Below are positions 33,739 to 41,693 of a stretch of 64,000 nucleotides of DNA, piece after piece (position 1 is the stretch's first letter; each line of letters opens with the position of its first letter). The stretch is from Comamonas sp. KCTC 72670. GTDB lineage: Bacteria > Myxococcota > Myxococcia > Myxococcales > Myxococcaceae. The notes below the pieces were generated by a model that saw only the letters and a program-made list of their open reading frames with translations, had not been told where the DNA came from and ran no database searches. The DNA is taken from NCBI GenBank assembly GCA_014656495.1, contig BNCN01000014.1:124001-188000 (forward strand), in the 5' to 3' direction. The position numbers and the translations under genes were made by a program.

Positions 33739-34335
33739 ATGAAGACCCTCCCCTTGCTGTCCCTGACCGCGGCGCTCGCCGTCTCCCCGGCCCTGGCCGC
33801 GAAGCCGGCGGCGCCGAAGCCCCCCACCGCGAAGTCCGAAACCCCGAGCGAGAAGAAGCCCATGTCCTTCCATGACCTCTCCGCCAACCGGCTCGACGGC
33901 AAGCCCGAGAAGCTGTCCAGCTACCAGGGCAAGGTCGTCCTGGTGGTGAACACCGCGTCCGAGTGTGGCTACACGCCGCAGTACGCGGGCCTGGAGAAGC
34001 TCCACCAGGCGTACAAGGACCAGGGGCTCGTCGTGGCGGGCTTCCCGTCCAACGACTTCGGCGGGCAGGAGCCGGGCTCGTCCGAGGAGATCAAGAAGTT
34101 CTGCGAGCTGCGCTTCAAGGTCACCTTCCCCATGTTCGAGAAGGTGAAGACGAAGGGAGACGGCCAGTCGCCCGTCTACGCGTTCCTGTCCAAGGACCAC
34201 CCGGCGCCCAAGTGGAACTTCCACAAGTACGTGGTGGGCAAGGACGGCCAGGTGAAGGCCGCCTTCCCCAGTTCGGTGACGCCGGACAGCGCGGAGCTGA
34301 AGGCGGCCATCGACAGCGCGCTCGCGCAGCCGTAG
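33739..34335 (+). CDS. exported glutathione peroxidase family protein (Cys type)
   Basis: Thiol peroxidase of about 198 aa with an N-terminal signal peptide (MKTLPLLSLTAALAVSPALA). The active-site strand is VVNTASECGYTPQY with Cys76 in the selenocysteine position. The tetrad is completed by Gln in FGGQEPGSSEE (~110) and Trp159 in PKWNFHKY. It is expected to detoxify hydroperoxides outside the cytoplasm, and as a Cys enzyme may use thioredoxin-like reductants. A short proline/lysine-rich linker follows the signal. It starts 34 bases after the UvrA-like gene, so co-transcription is possible. Confidence 0.9.
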   Translation: MKTLPLLSLTAALAVSPALAAKPAAPKPPTAKSETPSEKKPMSFHDLSANRLDGKPEKLSSYQGKVVLVVNTASECGYTPQYAGLEKLHQAYKDQGLVVAGFPSNDFGGQEPGSSEEIKKFCELRFKVTFPMFEKVKTKGDGQSPVYAFLSKDHPAPKWNFHKYVVGKDGQVKAAFPSSVTPDSAELKAAIDSALAQP

Positions 34336-34467
34336 GCCCGGGAAGGGGCGCGTGGGGGCTGGCCCTCCGGCCCTTGCCCCGGCGGCATGCGGCCCAGGCC
34401 TCCGCCCTGGCGGGGGCCGTGGTGGGGGCTCACCCTGAATGCCGGACACGGCTCGAAGGGAGACCCC

Positions 34468-35442
34468 ATGGAGACGCTGGACGCGGCGTGGCCACCGCTG
34501 CCCCTGGATGCGTGGAAGGACACCTACGCCACGCTGCACCGGTACACGCAGGTCATCGGCAAGGTGAAGCTCGCGCTGACGCCACCGCAGAATCACTGGT
34601 GGAACGTGGCGTTCCGCGTGACGGCGCGCGGAATGACGACGGGGCTCATCCCGTATGAAGACGGCGCGTTCGAGGTCGACTTCGACTTCCGCTCGCATGA
34701 GCTCCTCTTTCGCGCCAGCCGCGGGCCCACGCGGGTGATGGCGCTGGAGCCCCGGCCGGTGGCGGAGTTCTACCGGGACGTCATGGCGACGCTGCGCTCC
34801 ATGGGCGTCGAGACGCGCATCTGGGAGCAGCCCGTCGAGATTCCCGAGGACGCGATTCCGTTCAGCCAGGACCTGCAGCACCGCAGCTACGACGGCGAGG
34901 CGGTGGAGCGCTGGTGGCGGGCCACGATGCAGGCCACGCTCGTGTTCGAGGTGTTCCGCGCGCGCTTCACCGGCAAGTGCAGTCCGGTGCACTTCTTCTG
35001 GGGGAGCTTCGACCTGGCGGTGACGCGCTTCTCCGGGCGGCCCGCGCCGGACAGGCCTGGCGCGGACCCCATCACCCAGGAGGCGTACTGCGAGGAGGTC
35101 AGCAGCGCGGGCTTCTGGCCGGGACTCCCGGCGACGGGCGGCGCGGCCTTCTACAGCTACGCGGCGCCGGAGCCCGACGGCTTCGCCACCGCGCAGGTGC
35201 GTCCGGCCGCCGCCCGGTACGACGCGGCCATCAAGGAGTACCTGCTGTCCTACGATGACGTGAGGCGGGCGGAGGACCCTCAGGCGGTCCTGCTCGATTT
35301 CCTCCAGAGCACCTACGCGGCCTGCGCGGACCTGGGCGGCTGGGAGCGGGACCGCCTGGAGCGGCCGCTCATCGTCCCCGAAGCCCACCGCGCACGCCGC
35401 GGGGTGGACGCGGGCACCCTGGCCGAGCAGCCCGTGCCCTGA
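34468..35442 (+). CDS. DUF5996 family protein
   Basis: About 324 aa from the ATG at 34468, preceded by AAGGGAGA. The N-terminal LPLDAWKDTYATLHRYTQVI and the segments PQNHWWNVAFRVTARGMTTG and KCSPVHFFWGSFDLAVTRFS are characteristic of the DUF5996 family, whose role is not known. Rich in aromatic residues, no signal peptide or membrane helix. It is convergent with the DUF4136 lipoprotein gene, with a long perfect hairpin between them. Confidence 0.85.
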   Translation: METLDAAWPPLPLDAWKDTYATLHRYTQVIGKVKLALTPPQNHWWNVAFRVTARGMTTGLIPYEDGAFEVDFDFRSHELLFRASRGPTRVMALEPRPVAEFYRDVMATLRSMGVETRIWEQPVEIPEDAIPFSQDLQHRSYDGEAVERWWRATMQATLVFEVFRARFTGKCSPVHFFWGSFDLAVTRFSGRPAPDRPGADPITQEAYCEEVSSAGFWPGLPATGGAAFYSYAAPEPDGFATAQVRPAAARYDAAIKEYLLSYDDVRRAEDPQAVLLDFLQSTYAACADLGGWERDRLERPLIVPEAHRARRGVDAGTLAEQPVP

Positions 35443-35448
35443 CGGCGG

Positions 35449-35479
35449 CCGGCCTCGCGGGAGCGCCCCGCGAGGCCGG
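35449..35479. terminator. 13-bp perfect hairpin between convergent genes
   Basis: CCGGCCTCGCGGG and its perfect complement flank the 5-base loop AGCGC, 7 bases after the DUF5996 stop. This is the longest perfect stem among the convergent-gene hairpins found in the window and could serve both strands. Confidence 0.6.
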
Positions 35480-35501
35480 TGCCGGCTCCTCGCCCTGGGC
35501 G

Positions 35502-36083
35502 TCACTTCGCCTTGGGCGGGAAGTGCTTCAGCAGGTCCGTCACGGCTTCATCCAGCTTCTTCTGCTGCTTCTCCGCGTTGGCGTTCTCATCCAGCTCCGC
35601 CTGGGCCGTGCCACGCCAGACGAGCTGCTTCGACTCCGGGTCCACGACGTCGAGGATGAGGGAGCCTTCCTCGTATTCGCGCAGGTACGTCTCCGGCAGG
35701 GTGACAGCGCCGCCCGCGTAGAAGGGGTCCGTGAAGGGGCCGCCCCAGGGGTAGCCGTAGTAGTCGTCCACCGTCTCGGCCTTCAGCGCGTTGTGGATGG
35801 CGCCATGCCAGCCGATGAGGAAGTCCGGGTTGGCGCCGGTCTCCACCTTTTTGTAGCCGCGCGCGAGGAGGTAGCGGTCCACCGTCTGCTCGACGCGCGC
35901 GCCGACGATGGGGTTGTACACACGGTCATCCTTGCCCGTGGGCTGCGGGAGCCAGGCGTAGGTGCGGTACCCCTCCAGCTTCTGCGTGGCGGAGGGGTCA
36001 TAGTTGGTGTTGACGTCGATGCCGGAGCACGCGGCGAAAGCCAGTGCCAGCAAGGGTGTGGCGATTCGGGTCAGCAGCCGCAA
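35502..36083 (-). CDS. DUF4136 family lipoprotein
   Basis: About 193 aa. I choose the TTG at 36083 because AAGGAGG lies 5 bases upstream and the resulting N-terminus is a clean lipoprotein signal (LRLLTRIATPLLALAFAAC, Cys19). An ATG at 36140 would add 19 residues before the signal. The mature part starts GIDVNTNYDPSATQKLEGY and YRTYAWLPQP, the DUF4136 hallmark, and contains LIDVVDP-like and LVWRGTAQAELDEN segments. The family is a set of envelope lipoproteins of unknown role. Confidence 0.85.
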   Translation of the reverse strand: MRLLTRIATPLLALAFAACSGIDVNTNYDPSATQKLEGYRTYAWLPQPTGKDDRVYNPIVGARVEQTVDRYLLARGYKKVETGANPDFLIGWHGAIHNALKAETVDDYYGYPWGGPFTDPFYAGGAVTLPETYLREYEEGSLILDVVDPESKQLVWRGTAQAELDENANAEKQQKKLDEAVTDLLKHFPPKAK

Positions 36084-36172
36084 GGGGGCCTCCTTCGGTG
36101 GCGGCGCGGCGCGCGCCGTTGCCTCCCTGACGGTACTCACGGCGCGAGGTCTCCCTCCGCGCCGGACGCCCG

Positions 36173-36192
36173 GCCCTCCCCGGCTGGAGGGC
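36173..36192 (-). terminator. hairpin at the end of the sigma-factor operon
   Basis: GCCCTCC and its perfect complement flank CCGGCT and overlap the first base of the last stop codon of the operon. It is short and lacks a T-run, so it is a modest candidate. Confidence 0.4.
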
Positions 36193-36674
36193 TAGTCCTT
36201 CTCGGGCTCCCACCGGCCCTTCTTCCGGCCCTCCGTGCGCGCCAGCGAGAGCGCGAGCTTCGCGCGCTTCTCTTCCGGCAGGTCCTTCGCCAGCGTCTGG
36301 TACAGCTCCTTGTCGAGCGCGGCGATGCGCTCTCTCGCCTCGAAGGCGCCCAGCGCCGCCGTGTCCACCTGGGACAGGGCCTCGCTGTCACCCCGCGAGG
36401 CCCGGAAGAGGATGCGCGCCGACTCACGGACCTGCTTGCGCAGCGGCCGCCGCCGCTCGTCGAACTTGCGCAGCGTCTCTTCCAGCTTCAGCGCCTGCGC
36501 GTTGTTCAAGCTGAGCAGGTCCGACAGCTCCAGCACCTGCCGCAGCCGGTGGCGCTTCTCCGCGTGCTCCAGCCGCTCCTCGACACGGGCCTCACGCCTG
36601 GCGGGGGACGCCGCCGCCACCAGGGGCACCAGGGCCAACAACACCACCGCCATCCGCGTCCGCGCCATCGTCAT
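36192..36674 (-). CDS. periplasmic CpxP/Spy-like helical protein
   Basis: About 160 aa with a signal peptide (MAVVLLALVPLVAAASPARR). The mature chain is nearly all charged helix: HRLRQVLELSDLLSLNNAQA, then KLEETLRKFDERRRPLRKQV and ELYQTLAKDLPEEKRAKLAL. This layout resembles the LTxxQ/CpxP/Spy and heavy-metal-sensor group of periplasmic proteins. Its ATG overlaps the anti-sigma stop by one base (TGATG), so it is translationally coupled. Context suggests that it senses envelope conditions for the sigma/anti-sigma pair, or is an effector of that response. Confidence 0.7.
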   Translation of the reverse strand: MTMARTRMAVVLLALVPLVAAASPARREARVEERLEHAEKRHRLRQVLELSDLLSLNNAQALKLEETLRKFDERRRPLRKQVRESARILFRASRGDSEALSQVDTAALGAFEARERIAALDKELYQTLAKDLPEEKRAKLALSLARTEGRKKGRWEPEKD

Positions 36675-37180
36675 CACAGCGTCTCTCCCACGTCGAAGTC
36701 GAAGTCCTCGTCCCAGGTATCGGAGTCCTCGAACGTGTCCAGCGGATCCAGTCCGGCCCAGGCCTCGATGGCGGCCATCGTCTCCGCGTCCAGCTCCTCG
36801 GCGGGCTGCGCCGCCGCCGTGGGCTGCGCCGTGGGGGCCTGCCCTGGGAGTCGCCACGCGCCGGGCACCATCAGCACCAGCGTCACCGCCGCGGCGGTGG
36901 CCACCAGCGCGCCCAGGGTCCGCAGCCCCAGGCCCTGCTTGCGGGCGCCTCGCCGCCACTCGGACAGCGTGCGCCGGGGCAGCTCGTCCAGCTCCGTCTT
37001 CTCCTGCGCGGTGAGGGGCGGCAGCGCCACCCGCGCGAGCAGCTCCACCGACGCGTCGAAGGCCTGACGGCAGCCCTCGCAGCGCTCGAGGTGCGCCATG
37101 AGCACCACCGCCTCCGCGTCCTCAAGCGCCCCCGCGGCATGCAGGTCCAGCCGCTCCTCCTGGTCTGGGCACGCAGCCAT
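36674..37180 (-). CDS. zinc-finger anti-sigma factor, membrane-anchored
   Basis: About 168 aa. The N-terminal domain has H-x3-C-x2-C in HLERCEGCRQAF, the ZAS motif that holds ECF sigma factors. A single membrane helix follows (LGALVATAAAVTLVLMVPGA), then a short acidic periplasmic tail (DTFEDSDTWDEDFDFDVGE). The start ATG overlaps the sigma-factor stop by one base (TGATG). The expected role is to sequester the sigma factor encoded directly upstream. Confidence 0.88.
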   Translation of the reverse strand: MAACPDQEERLDLHAAGALEDAEAVVLMAHLERCEGCRQAFDASVELLARVALPPLTAQEKTELDELPRRTLSEWRRGARKQGLGLRTLGALVATAAAVTLVLMVPGAWRLPGQAPTAQPTAAAQPAEELDAETMAAIEAWAGLDPLDTFEDSDTWDEDFDFDVGETL

Positions 37181-37821
37181 CAGTGCTTCTCCTCGGGTGC
37201 GCCCACCCGCGCCTTGAGGCGCTTCATCGCATGGTGGAACTGCACCTTCGCGTTGTTCTCCGTGATGCCGAGCGTCTCGGCGATGTCCTTGAACGCCAGC
37301 CCGCCGTCCACCCGCAGCGTCAGCACCTCTCGCTGACGGCGGGGCAGGGTGAGCACCTCCGCGCGCACCTGCCGCTCGCGCTCGGCGCGCTCCAGCCTGT
37401 CTTGCGCGGACTCGGACGGGTCCTCGGCCAGGTCGTCCGGCTCGGAGGCCACCAGCACCGGGCGCCAGCGTTGCCCCTGCCTCGCGTGGTTCTTCGCCAG
37501 GTTGAGCGCGATGCGCACCAGCCACGCGCGAAAGGGCGCGGGCCCCGACGGCGTGAAGCGCGCGAACACCCGGCGCGAGGCCTCCAGCGCGCGCAGGAAG
37601 GCGCTCTGCACCAGGTCCGAGGCGTCCTCCGGCCGCGACACGTAGCGGCGCACCAACGAGAAGACGAGCGCGCGGTGCCGCATCACCAGCACCTCGAAGG
37701 CCGCCGGCTCGCCTTCCAGGAACGCGCGGCAGAGCGCCTCATCGGACGCTCGCTCCAGGCCCGCCCGGGCCATGCGCGCGGGCAGCGAGACCACCCGGCC
37801 GCCTGTTTCCCTGATGCTCAC
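37180..37821 (-). CDS. ECF-type RNA polymerase sigma factor
   Basis: About 213 aa from the GTG at 37821 (GGAG upstream); an ATG at 37773 is an alternative. Region 2 is FEVLVMRHRALVFSLVRRYV followed by DLVQSAFLRALEA, which binds core enzyme and the -10 element. Region 4 is LPRRQREVLTLRVDGGLAFK, DIAETLGITENNAKVQFHH and MKRLKA, for the -35 element. Region 3 is absent, as in ECF factors. It is first in a three-gene overlapping operon with its anti-sigma and a CpxP-like protein. It may autoregulate; no promoter repeat could be confirmed. Confidence 0.92.
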   Translation of the reverse strand: MSIRETGGRVVSLPARMARAGLERASDEALCRAFLEGEPAAFEVLVMRHRALVFSLVRRYVSRPEDASDLVQSAFLRALEASRRVFARFTPSGPAPFRAWLVRIALNLAKNHARQGQRWRPVLVASEPDDLAEDPSESAQDRLERAERERQVRAEVLTLPRRQREVLTLRVDGGLAFKDIAETLGITENNAKVQFHHAMKRLKARVGAPEEKH

Positions 37822-37992
37822 GTGGCTCCAACCCCGGGGCGGGGCAAAGGTTAATTTTGGCCGATTTCGTCGGGCATTTTCTATTTGTTCCAGAATTGCT
37901 GGGAGTTGGGCCGACAAACCTGCTTCCCCGGGTTGCTGGGGGAGGGGCCGCGCTGGGACAATGGCGGGACGGTGACGACCTGGGACGGGGGA
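37822..37992. promoter_or_regulatory. divergent control region, AT-rich
   Basis: The gap between the sigma-factor start and the divergent gene contains the most AT-rich run noticed in the window (around 37849-37895, including GGTTAATTTTGG and GCATTTTCTATTTG). Promoters for both directions are expected here. The specific elements are not resolved. Confidence 0.4.
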
Positions 37993-38571
37993 ATGTTGAC
38001 CCAAGGATCTGGCTCTCGCATCAAGGGCGGCGTGCTCATCTCGCGGCTCAACATGCTGCGCCACCACGGCGGGCAGGGGCGGGTGGACGAGGTGCTCCGG
38101 CGCTTGCCCGCGGAGGACCAGGCGCTGCTGCGGAAGATGCTGCTGCCGGTCGGCTGGTATCCCCTGGAGCTGAACCTGCGGCTCGACGCGGCCATCGCCG
38201 GGGTGGTGTCGCCGGAGGACGAGGACCGCGCCTTCCTGGAGATGGGGCGCGCCTCGGCGGACGAGGCCCTGCACGGCGCGCAGCACGTCTTCGTGAAGGA
38301 GGGCGAGCCGCACTTCCTGCTGACCCAGGCGCCGCAAATCTACCGCTTCTATTACGCGGTGGGCTCGCGCACCTACGAGCCGACGGGGCCGAGCTCCGGC
38401 GTGCTGCGCACCTTTGGCGCGGAGAACGTCACGGTGCCGGATTGCCTGACCATCATCGGCTGGCACACGCGGGCCATCGAGCTGTGCGGCGGGCGGGCGG
38501 TGCGCATCAGCCACCCCATGTGCCGGGCGCGCGGCGCGCCGCACTGCGAGTACCACTGCGCGTGGGAGTGA
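37993..38571 (+). CDS. myxobacterial conserved protein with V4R/heme-NO-binding-like C-terminus
   Basis: About 192 aa from the ATG at 37993; a GTG at 37972 is an alternative, and the ribosome site is unclear for both. The N-terminal half is helical (LISRLNMLRHHGGQGRVDEV). The C-terminal part, IGWHTRAIELCGGRAVRISH followed by PMCRARGAPHCEYHCAWE, resembles the end of V4R/heme-NO-binding domains with their G-x-p-h-C-e-y motif. A small-ligand sensor role is possible but unproven. It is divergent from the sigma factor and convergent with the peroxiredoxin. Confidence 0.65.
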   Translation: MLTQGSGSRIKGGVLISRLNMLRHHGGQGRVDEVLRRLPAEDQALLRKMLLPVGWYPLELNLRLDAAIAGVVSPEDEDRAFLEMGRASADEALHGAQHVFVKEGEPHFLLTQAPQIYRFYYAVGSRTYEPTGPSSGVLRTFGAENVTVPDCLTIIGWHTRAIELCGGRAVRISHPMCRARGAPHCEYHCAWE

Positions 38572-38583
38572 GCGCGGCGCCGC

Positions 38584-39057
38584 TCAGGCGGGAGGCGCCG
38601 CGTCCGGCAGGGGATGCGCGCGCAGGTAGCGGAGCACGTCGTCCAGGTGGCGGTACACGCGGACCTCGTGCCGGATGATGTCCTCGATGCGGCCGTCCGG
38701 CCCGATGATGAAGGTGACGCGGCGGTCCACGTTGAGCATGGGCCAGAGCACGTCATAGGCGCGGCTGATGGCCCGGTCCGCGTCGCCGAGCAGCGCGAAG
38801 TGGATGTCCTCCGCCTCCGCGAACTCGCACTGGGTGCGCTGCGTGTCCACGGAGACGCCCACCAGCTCCGCGCCCAGGTCCTTGAGCACCGCGTGGTTGT
38901 CCCGGAACGCGCGGTTCTCGATGGTGCAGCCCAGCGTGAAGGCCTTGGGGAAGAAGAAGAGCACCACGCGCCGGCCGCGCAGGGACGACAACCGAACGGG
39001 CGCCCCATGACAGTCGGTGGCGGTGAAGTCCGGTGCGATGTCTCCGACGGAAGGCAT
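38584..39057 (-). CDS. bcp: peroxiredoxin, Bcp/PrxQ type
   Basis: Thiol peroxidase of 157 aa. The peroxidatic Cys44 lies in FFFPKAFTLGCTIENRAF. The resolving Cys usually found five residues later in PrxQ is Arg49 here, so it may work as a 1-Cys enzyme or use Cys16 or Cys79. GPDGRIEDIIR is the typical late strand. It is cytoplasmic, with no signal peptide. It is divergent from the YcaO gene with only 67 bases between the starts. Confidence 0.92.
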   Translation of the reverse strand: MPSVGDIAPDFTATDCHGAPVRLSSLRGRRVVLFFFPKAFTLGCTIENRAFRDNHAVLKDLGAELVGVSVDTQRTQCEFAEAEDIHFALLGDADRAISRAYDVLWPMLNVDRRVTFIIGPDGRIEDIIRHEVRVYRHLDDVLRYLRAHPLPDAAPPA

Positions 39058-39124
39058 GCCGCTGCGTCCCTACCACGTTTGAGGCGGGCCCGTTGGACAA
39101 GCGTTCAGGATAAGGTCCGCGCCC

Positions 39125-40300
39125 GTGCGGCCTTCCAGGGACAGGGACAAGCAGACTTCTGAGCGTTTTCAACAGCGGTTGGCCCAGGCCATGGGCGTGA
39201 CGCGGGTGGCGCGCGTCACCGGGCTGGACCGGACCGGCGTGGAGGTGGCGTGCGCGGTGCGCCCCGGCGGGCATGTCCTGCAGGTGTGCAACGGCAAGGG
39301 CCTCACGTCCGAGGACGCGGCGTGGGGCGCGCTGCTGGAGACGGCGGAGCTGTGGGCCGCGGAGTCGGTGGAGCCCGGCGCGTGTGCCTGGGGCTCGATG
39401 GTGGAGCTCGATGGCCACGTGGGCACGCTGTGGAGCGCGGAGGACCTGGGCTCCGCGGGCGCGCTGGTGGCGCCCCGGTTGTGGAGCGAGTACGTCCGCT
39501 GCGCGTGGCGCGAGGCCACGGAGCTGAACTCCGGCAAGCCGGTATGGGTGCCCGCGCAGGGGCTTCACGTGCCTCCTTCGGGGAGCCCCTCGCTCGGGCC
39601 GGTGGCGGTGGCGTGGACCAGCAACGGCTCCGGCGCGCATCCGGACGCGGGGCAGGCGCTGCTGCATGCGCTGTTGGAGGCGACGGAGCGCGACCAGCTC
39701 TCGCGCGCGCTTCCGGAGGGGTGGACGGAGGAGGGGGTTCAGAACCGCCTGCTGCGCTCCGCGGGCCTGGGCGAGCTGGCGCCCGCGGTGGATGCGCTGG
39801 CCCAGCGGCTGCGGGAGCGGGGCTTCGGGGTGTACCTCTTCGACGCCACGCCCGCCGCGCGCGCGCCGGGGGCGGCGGGGCTGCCCGTGGCCGCCGCGGT
39901 GCTGGTGGACTTGGAGGAGGGCCCGGTGCCGCTCACCGCGGGCTACGCGTGCGCGATGACGCGGGAGTCGGCGCTGCTGAAGGCGTTGTTGGAGGCGGCG
40001 CAGTCGCGGCTGACGGACATCCACGGTGCCCGCGAGGACGTGGCCGCCGCGGACCGGGAGGCGGCGCGAGGCTTCGCCGAGGCGTGTGCCCAGGTGCGCC
40101 CCCGCCGGGGCGTGGAAGTCATGCCCGACTTGGGCGCGCAGGCGCGCGGGCCCGCGCCACGGCGGGTGCGCCAGGTGCTCTCGCGGCTGGAGGGCGCGGG
40201 GTTCAAGCGGGTGGCCGCGGTGGAGATGCCGTCACCGGTGGAGGGCCTCCACGTGCGGCGCGTGGTGGTGCCGGGCATGCAGATTTCGGAGCTCCTATGA
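39125..40300 (+). CDS. YcaO-domain protein, TfuA-associated
   Basis: ATP-dependent enzyme that activates peptide backbone amides; with TfuA partners the known outcome is thioamide formation. It has 391 aa from a GTG start. YcaO landmarks: NGKGLTSEDAAWGALLETAE (~57-76), TSNGSGAHPDAGQALLHALL with EATERDQLS (~166-194), and ALLEAAQSRLTDIHGARED (~288-306), which carries the E-x2-Q and R-x-D ATP/Mg positions. The C-terminus is RRVVVPGMQISELL, without the PxPxP end of azoline-forming YcaOs. Its stop overlaps the TfuA start by 4 bases (ATGA). The substrate is not identifiable nearby. Confidence 0.93.
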   Translation: MRPSRDRDKQTSERFQQRLAQAMGVTRVARVTGLDRTGVEVACAVRPGGHVLQVCNGKGLTSEDAAWGALLETAELWAAESVEPGACAWGSMVELDGHVGTLWSAEDLGSAGALVAPRLWSEYVRCAWREATELNSGKPVWVPAQGLHVPPSGSPSLGPVAVAWTSNGSGAHPDAGQALLHALLEATERDQLSRALPEGWTEEGVQNRLLRSAGLGELAPAVDALAQRLRERGFGVYLFDATPAARAPGAAGLPVAAAVLVDLEEGPVPLTAGYACAMTRESALLKALLEAAQSRLTDIHGAREDVAAADREAARGFAEACAQVRPRRGVEVMPDLGAQARGPAPRRVRQVLSRLEGAGFKRVAAVEMPSPVEGLHVRRVVVPGMQISELL

Positions 40301-41487
40301 AGCGGCGCGCGGACAATCTGGTGGTGTTCCTGGGGCCCTCGTTGCCGGCGGCGGAGGCGCAGCGCCTGACGCCGTGCACGGTGCTGCCGCCCGCGCGGCA
40401 GGGCGACGTGTGGCGCGCGCTGGCCCTGCGGCCCAAGGCCATCGTCCTGGTGGATGGTGTCTTCGAGGCCCAGCCCTCGGTGTGGCACCACGAGCTGCTG
40501 GCCGCGTTGGAGGCCGGCGTGGCCGTCTTCGGCGGTGGGAGCATGGGCGCCCTGCGCGCCGCGGAGCTCGCGCCGCACGGCGTGGTGGGCGTGGGCCGCA
40601 TCTTCGAATGGTACCGCGACAACACCGTGGTGGATGACGCCGAGGTGGCGCTCCTCCACGCGGACGCGGAGCACGGCTTCCGGCCGCTCACGGTGCCGCT
40701 GGTCAACGTCCGGCACGCCGCGGAGCTCGCCACCGCGGCGGGGGTCCTCAAGCGCGCGGCCGCCCAGGCGCTCGTCGACGCCGCGCGCTCCGTCTTCTAC
40801 CAGGAGCGCACCTGGAGCAGCGTCCTGGAGGCCGTGGCGCCGCACTGGTCCGCGCCCACCCGCGCCGCCTGGGACGCCTGGTTCCCCAAGGGTGCCGAGG
40901 ACCTGAAGCGGCGGGACGCCCTCGCGTGCCTCCAGGCCGCCGCGGCGTGGGTGGCCTCGGGGGCACCGGCGCCTCGTGGCGAGGTGCAGTCCCCGTCCTC
41001 CCTGGTTCGCCGCCGCCGGCTGGTGGACGACGTCACGGGTGGGAAGGGCGGCTGGGTGTCCTCGGGCCGCGTGTTGGCCGCGCTTCGCGACGCGCCCGAC
41101 GCCGAGGCGCTGGCCGAGGCGGGCCTCCGCCGCGCGCTCCTCTCGGGTTGGGCGAGGACGCAGGGCCTGCGGGTCTCCGACGACGAGGTGGCCGAAGTGG
41201 AGGCCGCCTGGTGGCGGGAGCAGCGCGTGCCGGAAGCCCGGCGCGCCGCGTTCCTCTCTCGCCTGGGGTTGGACGCGTGGGGGCTGCGCCGCCTGTGCGA
41301 GGCGCGGGCCCTGGAGCGGCTCGTCCTGGAGCATGCGACACGCCTGTTGCCAGATGGCCCTTCCTGGGACGAGGCCCTGGCCGCCGAGGCCCGCCTCACC
41401 GGGCGCTGGGCGGAGGCCGCGAGCGAAGTCGCGGGGGCGCCAGAGGACCCAACGGAGGGCGTTGGGTCCGGGCGCGCGGGGGACTGA
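40297..41487 (+). CDS. TfuA-like protein with long C-terminal extension
   Basis: Partner of the YcaO enzyme; known TfuA proteins help supply sulfur for thioamidation. About 396 aa from the ATG at 40297. The TfuA core (~45-150) is clear: IVLVDGVFEAQPSVWHHELL, then AVFGGGSMGALRAAELAPHG and WYRDNTVVDDAEVALLH. Beyond ~165 a mainly helical C-terminal part runs about 230 residues (including GLRVSDDEVAEVEAAWWREQ), with no domain I can name. The ATGA overlap with YcaO shows tight coupling. An unstructured acidic tail ends the chain. Confidence 0.9.
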   Translation: MKRRADNLVVFLGPSLPAAEAQRLTPCTVLPPARQGDVWRALALRPKAIVLVDGVFEAQPSVWHHELLAALEAGVAVFGGGSMGALRAAELAPHGVVGVGRIFEWYRDNTVVDDAEVALLHADAEHGFRPLTVPLVNVRHAAELATAAGVLKRAAAQALVDAARSVFYQERTWSSVLEAVAPHWSAPTRAAWDAWFPKGAEDLKRRDALACLQAAAAWVASGAPAPRGEVQSPSSLVRRRRLVDDVTGGKGGWVSSGRVLAALRDAPDAEALAEAGLRRALLSGWARTQGLRVSDDEVAEVEAAWWREQRVPEARRAAFLSRLGLDAWGLRRLCEARALERLVLEHATRLLPDGPSWDEALAAEARLTGRWAEAASEVAGAPEDPTEGVGSGRAGD

Positions 41488-41693
41488 CCTCGCGGGTAAG
41501 CGAAAACGTGACATCCCGGATGAAAAGGATAGGGTCAACCCTGGAGGTTGCCCTTGTCCAGCCCCGCTCCCTGGGTGGTTAAACAGTCTCTCGCGTGGAA
41601 CGCACGGCCCGAAGGCGTGCGTCCCGGGCGTGCCACGCGTCAGGTGGGGCAGGCCGGCCGCGATGGAAGCCCGAGCCACGGGAGTGGGTGGCA
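41488..41693 (+). promoter_or_regulatory. intergenic region between TfuA and the kinase gene
   Basis: About 206 bases. The first 100 are richer in A/T than the surroundings and contain the small inverted repeat AGGGTCAACCCT around 41530. It probably holds the kinase promoter. A 20-codon frame at 41520-41582 is the only short open frame of note and lacks a ribosome site. Confidence 0.35.

Noticed and set aside
38573-38602. CGCGGCGCC dyad between the V4R-like gene and the peroxiredoxin as a terminator
   Set aside because: It overlaps the end of the peroxiredoxin coding sequence, has a 12-base loop and no T-run; too weak to list.
41508-41582. Short frame (24 codons, or 20 from the ATG at 41520) after TfuA as a possible RiPP precursor
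   Set aside because: It has no ribosome site, no leader/core structure, and overlaps what is probably the kinase promoter. Conservation in other genomes would be needed to revive it.
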